The notes under the pieces were generated by a model, which ran no database searches, was not told the DNA's origin, and saw only the letters and a list, made by a program, of their open reading frames with translations. 64,000 nt of DNA, taken from positions 1 to 64,000 of the forward strand of contig NZ_JAEPRQ010000002.1 of the NCBI RefSeq assembly GCF_016629665.1. Reading direction: 5' to 3'. Both the position numbers and the translations under genes were made by a program. The stretch is from Paracoccus caeni. GTDB taxonomy: Bacteria > Pseudomonadota > Alphaproteobacteria > Rhodobacterales > Rhodobacteraceae. Positions 58,281 to 64,000 of this stretch are shown one piece after another (position 1 is the stretch's first letter; every line of letters begins with the position of its first letter).

Positions 58281-59042
58281 TCAGTTGATCGCGGTCGGTT
58301 TGATATTGGTCGTGTTGGCGGGCATCAGGCCAAGACGGCGGGCGACCTCGGTATAGGCGTCGGTCAGGTTGCCAAGGTCGCGGCGGAACACGTCCTTGTC
58401 CAGCTTTTGCCCGGTCTTCATGTCCCAGAGACGGCAGCTATCCGGGCTGATCTCATCCGCCACGATCAGGCGCATGAAGTCGTTATCCCAGACCCGGCCG
58501 ATCTCGATCTTGAAGTCGATCAGCTTGATGCCGACACCGAAGAACACGCCCGACAGGAAGTCGTTGACGCGCAAGGCCAGCGACACGATGTCATCCAGAT
58601 CCTGCTGCGTGGCCCAGCCGAAGGCGATGATGTATTCCTCGGAGACCATCGGATCGCCAAGTTCATCATTCTTGAAGCTGTATTCGACGATCGGGCGCGG
58701 CAGCAGCGTGCCTTCCTCGATCCCAAGGCGCTTCGACAGCGAGCCTGCGGCGAAGTTGCGGACGATCACTTCCAGCGGCACGATTTCGACCTGACGGATC
58801 AACTGCTCGCGCATATTGATGCGGCGGATGAAATGCGTCGGCACGCCGATATTGGTCAGCCCCTGCATGAAGAATTCCGACAGGCGGTTGTTCAACACGC
58901 CCTTGCCCTCGATCACCGCCTTTTTCTGGGCGTTGAAGGCGGTCGCGTCATCCTTGAAATACTGGACCAATGTGCCCGGCTCGGTGCCTTCGTAAAGGAT
59001 CTTCGCCTTGCCTTCGTAGATTTTCTTCCGCCGCGGTGCCAT
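58281..59042 (-). CDS. purC: SAICAR synthetase
   Basis: 253 residues: [20 protein letters not shown], the ATP-binding region, [19 protein letters not shown] and [20 protein letters not shown]. Joins CAIR and aspartate in purine synthesis. Divergent from the DUF1476 gene. Confidence 0.96.
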   Translation of the reverse strand: MAPRRKKIYEGKAKILYEGTEPGTLVQYFKDDATAFNAQKKAVIEGKGVLNNRLSEFFMQGLTNIGVPTHFIRRINMREQLIRQVEIVPLEVIVRNFAAGSLSKRLGIEEGTLLPRPIVEYSFKNDELGDPMVSEEYIIAFGWATQQDLDDIVSLALRVNDFLSGVFFGVGIKLIDFKIEIGRVWDNDFMRLIVADEISPDSCRLWDMKTGQKLDKDVFRRDLGNLTDAYTEVARRLGLMPANTTNIKPTAIN

Positions 59043-59177
59043 GGGATGCCGTCCTTTCGCATGTCCCTTAGTCTATGCGCCTTATCTCACAATTCCGTCT
59101 GGCTGCAATACGAGGCTTGCGGCAAGCACAGAGCAATGCTCAAATTCGGTCGATGACCGGAAACAGGAGATTGTTCC

Positions 59178-59498
59178 ATGGCCACGAGTTTCGACGACCG
59201 CGAGCGCGCCTATGAGGCCAAGTTCGCCCAGGACGCCGATTTGCGCTTCAAGGCCGAAGTGCGCCGCAACCGGCTTCTGGGGGAATGGGCCGCAGGTCTT
59301 CTGGGCAAGACCGGCGACGATGCGAAAAGCTACGCGATGAGCGTGGTGAACGCCGATTTCGACGAGCCGGGTGAAGAAGACGTTTACCGCAAGCTGCTGG
59401 CCGACCTTCAGGACAAGGCCGGTGAATCGGAAATCCGCACCAAGATGGGCGAGCTGCTTGAAGTGGCGCGCAAGCAGATTCTCGAAGACCCTAAATAG
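59178..59498 (+). CDS. DUF1476 protein, F1Fo-ATPase zeta inhibitor subunit
   Basis: 106 residues, four helices by pattern: FDDRERAYEAKFAQDADLRF is the inhibitory N-terminal region in the Paracoccus zeta subunit, followed by RNRLLGEWAAGLLG and ADFDEPGEEDVYRKLLADL. Zeta blocks ATP hydrolysis by the rotary ATPase. A terminator follows at 59521. Confidence 0.88.
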   Translation: MATSFDDRERAYEAKFAQDADLRFKAEVRRNRLLGEWAAGLLGKTGDDAKSYAMSVVNADFDEPGEEDVYRKLLADLQDKAGESEIRTKMGELLEVARKQILEDPK

Positions 59499-59520
59499 GT
59501 CTGTCCGCACAGGTGGTATT

Positions 59521-59551
59521 GAACGGGGGCTTCGGTCCCCGTTCTGCGTTT
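59521..59551 (+). terminator. Terminator after DUF1476 gene
   Basis: GAACGGGG (59521-59528) and CCCCGTTC (59537-59544) with a GCTTCGGT loop, followed by TGCGTTTC. The T-run is weak but the stem is strong and well placed. Confidence 0.65.
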
Positions 59552-59678
59552 CAGGCCGCTTTGGCAATCCGCAACACAACTGTCGCAACAGATCCATGGA
59601 CCTGAGCGCCGATCCTTCCTATTTAGGCGACGAAACAAAGGGTCGCGTCCCGCAGGCGACCCAAGGAAAGGCGCCCCG

Positions 59679-60440
59679 ATGCTGAAGACCCGCATCATTC
59701 CCTGCCTCGACGTGGCCGATGGCCGCGTGGTCAAAGGCGTGAATTTCGTCGATCTGATCGATGCCGGTGATCCGGTCGAGGCTGCGCGCGCCTATGATGC
59801 CGCAGGCGCCGACGAAATTTGCTTCCTCGACATCCACGCCACCCATGAAAATCGCGGCACCATGTTCGATCTGGTCACCCGCACCGCCGAGCAATGTTTC
59901 GTGCCGCTGACCGTGGGCGGCGGCGTCCGTTCGCATCATGACGTGCGCGCGCTGTTGCTGGCGGGGGCGGACAAGGTCAGCTTCAACTCTGCCGCAGTGG
60001 CCGACCCCGACGTGGTGGCCGAGGCCGCCGACCGCTTCGGCAGCCAATGCATCGTCGTCGCCATCGACGCCAAGACCGTCAGCCCCGGCAAGTGGGAAAT
60101 CTTCACCCATGGCGGCCGCAAATCGACCGGCATCGACGCCGTCGAATTCGCCCGCACGGTCGAGGCGAAGGGCGCGGGCGAAATCCTTCTGACCTCGATG
60201 GACCGCGACGGCACCCGCGCGGGCTTCAACCTGCCGCTGACCCGTGCGATTGCCGATGCGGTGGGCATCCCGGTCATCGCCTCGGGCGGGGTTGGCACGC
60301 TGGACCATCTGGTCGAGGGCGTGACCGAAGGCCATGCCAGCGCCGTCCTTGCCGCCTCGATCTTCCATTTCGGCACCTTCACGATTGCCGAGGCCAAAGC
60401 GCATATGGCCGCCGCAGGTATCCCGATGAGGCTGGCATGA
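59679..60440 (+). CDS. hisF: Imidazole glycerol phosphate synthase subunit HisF
   Basis: 253 residues, beta-alpha barrel. [18 protein letters not shown] carries the catalytic Asp11 equivalent, [10 protein letters not shown] and [11 protein letters not shown] the phosphate loops, and [10 protein letters not shown] the second catalytic aspartate. The last steps of histidine synthesis continue with hisE, from which it is separated by a repeat. Confidence 0.96.
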   Translation: MLKTRIIPCLDVADGRVVKGVNFVDLIDAGDPVEAARAYDAAGADEICFLDIHATHENRGTMFDLVTRTAEQCFVPLTVGGGVRSHHDVRALLLAGADKVSFNSAAVADPDVVAEAADRFGSQCIVVAIDAKTVSPGKWEIFTHGGRKSTGIDAVEFARTVEAKGAGEILLTSMDRDGTRAGFNLPLTRAIADAVGIPVIASGGVGTLDHLVEGVTEGHASAVLAASIFHFGTFTIAEAKAHMAAAGIPMRLA

Positions 60441-60529
60441 TGGTCCAGAACGAAGGGCTGTGCCCGTCCGATGCTGCGGGCGGACACATCATTTTCGAAG
60501 CGATGAAGCAATCCAGAGATGAGGGCGGT

Positions 60530-60704
60530 GACCATCCGCGGAAGGGCACCTGCAACGCTGGTAATTCGCGCTTTATGGTGCAATCCCTCCCGCCATATCC
60601 GTATCGCATAACATCACCGAAGTGCCCATCCGGGGGGGCGGATGGGCACTGCCCGGCGGTGCCTTTCAGGCACCTCGATTCCGGGCCGGGTCTGCATCTT
60701 CACC
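60530..60704 (+). repeat. Compound palindromic repeat, copy 3 (long form)
   Basis: GCAACG and CGCTTTATGGT (60569-60579), then the core at 60615-60704: CACCGAA, a perfect 12-bp stem AGTGCCCATCCG/CGGATGGGCACT (60621-60650), GGTGCC-tttca-GGCACC (60658-60674), then GATTCCGGGCCGGG and CATCTTCACC. A further near-palindrome lies at about 60461-60490. It fills the hisF-hisE gap without disrupting either gene. Confidence 0.75.
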
Positions 60705-60719
60705 GAAAGGAACGCCTGA

Positions 60720-61034
60720 GTGTCGATTCACCGCCTCGCCGCCACCATCGAAAGCCGTAAGGGCGCCGATCCCGACACAAGCTGGACCGCCAAACTGCTG
60801 TCCAAAGGCCCCGAAAAATGCGCCGAGAAATTCGGCGAAGAAGCCGTCGAAGCCATCATTGAGGCCGTGAAGGGCGACCGCGCCCGCCTGACCTCGGAAG
60901 CCGCAGATGTGCTGTTTCACCTGCTGGTGATGCTGGCCGCGCGCGATGTGTCTTTGGCGGATGTCGAAGTCGAACTGGCCCGTCGCGAGGGCGTCTCGGG
61001 GATCAAAGAAAAGGCGGGGCGTGTCGGTGACTGA
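60720..61034 (+). CDS. hisE: Phosphoribosyl-ATP pyrophosphatase
   Basis: 104 residues from a GTG at 60720-60722 with AAAGGAA upstream. The MazG-like motif KCAEKFGEEAVEAIIEAVKG, with EExxE metal ligands, and SEAADVLFHLLVML are present. Second step of histidine synthesis. Overlaps the next gene. Confidence 0.94.
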   Translation: MSIHRLAATIESRKGADPDTSWTAKLLSKGPEKCAEKFGEEAVEAIIEAVKGDRARLTSEAADVLFHLLVMLAARDVSLADVEVELARREGVSGIKEKAGRVGD

Positions 61035-61965
61035 GCCCTCGCACCGATCGCGCCTCGAAGGCATGCTTGTCGGTCTGGCGATCGGAGACGCCGTAGGAAC
61101 GACGTTGGAATTCACTCGCCGCGACAGCCAGCCTGCACTGACCGACATGATCGGCGGCGGGCCTTTCGGGCTGAAGCCAGGCGAATGGACCGATGACACA
61201 TCAATGGCCCTGTGCCTTGCCGAGACGCTGATCGAAAGCGGTAAGCCTGGCGGACATTTCGATGCAGCACAACTGATGCGCCGGTTCTCTAACTGGTGGC
61301 ACCATGGTCATAAGAGCGTGACCGGTGCTTGCTTCGATATCGGCGTCACCACCCGGCAAGCCATCAGCCGTTTCGAGCGAAGCGGCGAGCCGCTTTCGGG
61401 AAGCGAGGCGGAGAACACTGCGGGCAACGGCTCTATCATGCGGCTGGCTCCGGTGGCGATCCGCTGGGCGGGTGATCCTGCTGCGGCCTGCCATGCGGCG
61501 GAACTTCAAAGCCGGACCACCCACGCCGCTGCCGAATGTTTGGATGCCTGTCAACTGATGGCGTCTGCACTTATCGCGCTGGCCGGAAACAGGACTTTGC
61601 AGGATGCGCTGACCGTCGCACCTGCGCCTTTCGGCACCAAGGTGGGCGAATTGCGCAGCGGCGATTTCCTGCGAAAGACTCGCGACGAGATTCGCTCGAC
61701 CGGGTATGTTCTTCACACTCTGGAGGCCGCCCTATGGTCGATTCACCATGCGGGCACCCCGGCCGAGGCCATCCTGCTGGCCGCCAATCTCGGTGACGAT
61801 GCCGATACGGTCGCTGCGGTCACCGGGCAATTCGCCGGCGCGATCTGGGGCGTGGATGCTTTCCCACGCGAATGGCTGGAACGTCTCGCATGGCGAGACG
61901 ATATGACCAAACTGGTTAACAACCTGATCGAAGCGGAAAATTTCGACGATCATCAACAGGATTGA
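61027..61965 (+). CDS. ADP-ribosylglycohydrolase family protein
   Basis: About 312 residues. GLAIGDAVGTTLEF and EWTDDTSMAL supply the first metal ligands, and ANLGDDADTVAAVTGQFAGA the second pair, as in DraG/ARH enzymes that remove ADP-ribose from proteins or small molecules. The GTG at 61027 overlaps hisE by 8 bp; GTG 61021 and ATG 61063 are alternatives. Its partner transferase is not in the window. Confidence 0.88.
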   Translation: MTEPSHRSRLEGMLVGLAIGDAVGTTLEFTRRDSQPALTDMIGGGPFGLKPGEWTDDTSMALCLAETLIESGKPGGHFDAAQLMRRFSNWWHHGHKSVTGACFDIGVTTRQAISRFERSGEPLSGSEAENTAGNGSIMRLAPVAIRWAGDPAAACHAAELQSRTTHAAAECLDACQLMASALIALAGNRTLQDALTVAPAPFGTKVGELRSGDFLRKTRDEIRSTGYVLHTLEAALWSIHHAGTPAEAILLAANLGDDADTVAAVTGQFAGAIWGVDAFPREWLERLAWRDDMTKLVNNLIEAENFDDHQQD

Positions 61966-62058
61966 GCGAAACCCTTCCCCTTGGCCCGCTTCCAAGGCTA
62001 TAAGCGTGCAAAACGCCGCAAGAAATCAGAGCGGCATCAGACCACGGCAGAGGACCGC

Positions 62059-62571
62059 ATGAGCAACGAACCCAAGAACGACAAATTCCACGATGGCGAC
62101 GTGGCCTTCATCAAGTCGCTGGCCGAGCTGCTGAACGCAAGCGAACTGGCCGAATTGTCGGTCAAGCGGGAATATGACGAACATGACCGGCTGACCGTCA
62201 GCCTGTCGAAATATGGCAAGCAGGTCGCCTATGCAGCCGCTCCGGCGCTGGCCCCTGCCCCGGTCGCCGCACCCGCAGCGGCCCCCGCCGCCAGCGCAGC
62301 GCCTGCCGCCGCCGCGAATGACGACCCGGCCAGCCTGCCGGGCATCGTCACCTCGCCCATGGTCGGCACCGTCTATCTGGCGGCAGAGCCGGGCGCCGCA
62401 GCCTTCGTCCAGATCGGCCAGACCGTCGCCGAAGGCGATACGCTGCTGATCGTCGAGGCGATGAAGACGATGAACCACATCCCCGCCCCGCGCGCAGGCA
62501 CGGTGAAGCGCATTCTTGTCGATGACGGCAGCCCGGTCGAATACGGCGCGCCCCTGATGGTCGTCGAGTGA
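62059..62571 (+). CDS. accB: Biotin carboxyl carrier protein of acetyl-CoA carboxylase
   Basis: 170 residues. A helical start ([20 protein letters not shown]) is followed by an Ala/Pro linker and a biotinyl domain with the modified lysine in EAMKTMN. The ATG at 62059-62061 is chosen because similarity begins there. Followed 7 bases later by accC. Confidence 0.95.
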   Translation: MSNEPKNDKFHDGDVAFIKSLAELLNASELAELSVKREYDEHDRLTVSLSKYGKQVAYAAAPALAPAPVAAPAAAPAASAAPAAAANDDPASLPGIVTSPMVGTVYLAAEPGAAAFVQIGQTVAEGDTLLIVEAMKTMNHIPAPRAGTVKRILVDDGSPVEYGAPLMVVE

Positions 62572-62578
62572 GGCGCGG

Positions 62579-63934
62579 ATGTTCGACAAGATCCTGATCG
62601 CCAACCGGGGCGAGATTGCGCTGCGCGTGATTCGCGCATGCCGGGAAATGGGCATCGCCTCGGTCGCGGTCCATTCCACCGCCGATGCCGATGCGATGCA
62701 TGTGCTGATGGCCGACGAATCCGTCTGCATCGGCCCGCCGCCCTCGGGTCAAAGCTATCTGTCGATGCCCGCCATCATCTCGGCCTGTGAAATCACCGGC
62801 GCGCAGGCGGTGCATCCGGGCTATGGTTTCCTGTCGGAAAATGCCGGCTTCGTGCAGATGCTGGAAGATCACGACATCACCTTCATCGGCCCGCGCGCCG
62901 AACATATCCGCATCATGGGCGACAAGATCACCGCCAAGGACACGATGAAGGCGCTTGGCGTGCCCTGCGTGCCGGGCAGCGAAGGCGGCGTCAACGATGT
63001 CGATGAGGCGGTGAAGGTCGCGGCAGAGATCGGCTATCCGGTCATCATCAAGGCAACCGCCGGCGGCGGCGGTCGCGGGATGAAGGTGGCACAGGACGAA
63101 AAAGGCCTGGAAGTCGCCTTCCGCACCGCGCGAGCCGAAGCGAAGGCCGCCTTTGGCAATCCCGACGTTTATATCGAAAAATACCTGCAGAAACCGCGCC
63201 ATATTGAGGTGCAGGTCTTTGGCGACGGCAAGGGTCGCGCGGTCCATCTGGGCGAACGCGATTGCTCCTTGCAGCGCCGCCACCAGAAGGTGCTGGAAGA
63301 AGCCCCCGGCCCGATCATCACCCCGGAAGAACGTGCGCGGATCGGCAAGGTCTGTTCGGACGCGGTCGCCAAGATCGGTTATGCGGGCGCGGGTACCATC
63401 GAATTTCTGTATGAAGACGGCGAGTTCTATTTCATCGAGATGAACACCCGCCTTCAGGTCGAACATCCGGTGACCGAGGCAATCTTCGGCGTCGATCTGG
63501 TCCGTCAGCAGATTCTGGTCGCTGCCGGTCAGGAGATGGAGTTCTCGCAGGATGATCTGACGATCCGCGGCCACGCGATCGAGGTTCGGATCAATGCCGA
63601 AAAGCTGCCGAATTTCGCGCCAAGTCCCGGCAAGATCACCCAATATCATTCGCCGGGCGGCCTTGGCGTCCGCGTCGATTCCGCGCTTTACGACGGCTAT
63701 TCGATCCCGCCCTATTACGACAGCCTGATCGGCAAGCTGATCGTGCATGGCCGCGACCGCCCCGAGGCGCTGGCGCGTCTGGACCGGGCATTGGGCGAAT
63801 TGATCGTCGATGGCGTCGAGACGACGACGCAATTGTTCCGCGATCTGTTGCAGGAACCGGATATCCAGTCCGGCAATTACTCGATCCATTGGCTGGAACG
63901 CTGGCTGGAACAGCGTTACGCCAACGCGGGCTGA
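62579..63934 (+). CDS. accC: Biotin carboxylase of acetyl-CoA carboxylase
   Basis: 451 residues. [23 protein letters not shown]-grasp loop [40 protein letters not shown] are all present. Carboxylates the biotin on AccB at the start of fatty-acid synthesis. Co-transcribed with accB. Confidence 0.97.
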   Translation: MFDKILIANRGEIALRVIRACREMGIASVAVHSTADADAMHVLMADESVCIGPPPSGQSYLSMPAIISACEITGAQAVHPGYGFLSENAGFVQMLEDHDITFIGPRAEHIRIMGDKITAKDTMKALGVPCVPGSEGGVNDVDEAVKVAAEIGYPVIIKATAGGGGRGMKVAQDEKGLEVAFRTARAEAKAAFGNPDVYIEKYLQKPRHIEVQVFGDGKGRAVHLGERDCSLQRRHQKVLEEAPGPIITPEERARIGKVCSDAVAKIGYAGAGTIEFLYEDGEFYFIEMNTRLQVEHPVTEAIFGVDLVRQQILVAAGQEMEFSQDDLTIRGHAIEVRINAEKLPNFAPSPGKITQYHSPGGLGVRVDSALYDGYSIPPYYDSLIGKLIVHGRDRPEALARLDRALGELIVDGVETTTQLFRDLLQEPDIQSGNYSIHWLERWLEQRYANAG

Positions 63935-63941
63935 TCTTGTC

Positions 63942-64000
63942 GTGCTGTCGCCCGCGCAATTGCTGAAAGGCTATGCGCGTGGCGTCTTTCCGATGGCCGA
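63942..64000 (+). CDS. aat: Leucyl/phenylalanyl-tRNA-protein transferase, 5' end
   Basis: The frame beginning with the GTG at 63942 reads LSPAQLLKGYARGVFPMA, which is the conserved N-terminus of Aat. The gene is cut by the window edge after about 19 codons. Aat adds Leu or Phe to N-degron substrates. Start codon uncertain. Confidence 0.75.
   Translation, partial: MLSPAQLLKGYARGVFPMA

Overview
The window is GC-rich, densely packed alphaproteobacterial DNA and most likely comes from Paracoccus or a close Rhodobacterales relative. The evidence is gene content: a membrane-anchored cytochrome c552 of the CycM type, the DUF1476 protein known in Paracoccus as the zeta inhibitor subunit of F1Fo-ATPase, a 7Fe ferredoxin, CarD, a MetH split into two genes, and Yej-type and polyamine-type ABC transporters. 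Most genes sit in operons with 4-8 bp stop/start overlaps. It is chromosomal housekeeping DNA with a few accessory patches.

Layout. 1-1.2 kb: IS5-type transposase remnant, a small XRE regulator with a palindromic operator, then a gene-poor AT-richer stretch with strong hairpins. 1.2-5.2 kb (minus): metal-uptake operon (DUF2478, molbindin, TrmO-like protein, binding protein, FecCD-type permease, ATPase), probably for an oxyanion such as molybdate or tungstate. 5.4-8.4 kb (minus): VOC protein, CarD, a candidate small RNA, ferredoxin, an S4 RNA-binding protein and a NUDIX hydrolase. 8.4-12.0 kb (minus): SUV3-like RNA helicase with an Arg/Gly-rich tail, preceded by a TPR protein. 12.1-15.0 kb: SCP2 protein, lipase, membrane protein, and a divergent HxlR regulator/hydrolase pair. 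15.0-17.5 kb (minus): phoH-ybeY-corC. 17.8-21.5 kb (plus): split methionine synthase.

21.6-25.2 kb (plus): an AT-rich cassette unlike its surroundings. It holds a 40-codon secreted-peptide-like ORF, two unrecognised polytopic membrane proteins and a periplasmic amino-acid-type binding protein with no ABC transporter, closed by a strong terminator. This is the best candidate for an undescribed system.

25.2-33.6 kb: formaldehyde dehydrogenase-like enzyme, a cluster of palindromic repeats, TerC, aroB/aroK, then a plus-strand run with two envelope proteins, xerD and an amidase. 33.6-36.4 kb (minus): polyamine-type ABC transporter without a binding protein; its upstream region carries five 6-bp units in exact 11-bp phase. 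36.7-46.2 kb (minus): phytoene-synthase-like protein, cysS, a repeat, and a glycosyltransferase coupled to the Yej peptide transporter. 46.3-51.3 kb: cycM, pheA, SRPBCC protein, a CpdB-like phosphoesterase without signal peptide, SRP RNA and an L,D-transpeptidase. 51.4-58.0 kb (minus): amino-acid-type ABC operon with tandem binding proteins, a PuuA-like ligase and a DyP peroxidase. 58.0-64.0 kb: purC-purS, DUF1476, hisF, a repeat, hisE, ADP-ribosylglycohydrolase, accB-accC and the start of aat.

A compound palindromic repeat family recurs at about 26.7, 39.0 and 60.6 kb and is another unexplained feature. No CRISPR array or tRNA gene was recognised. All identifications come from reading motifs and context; no database search was run.
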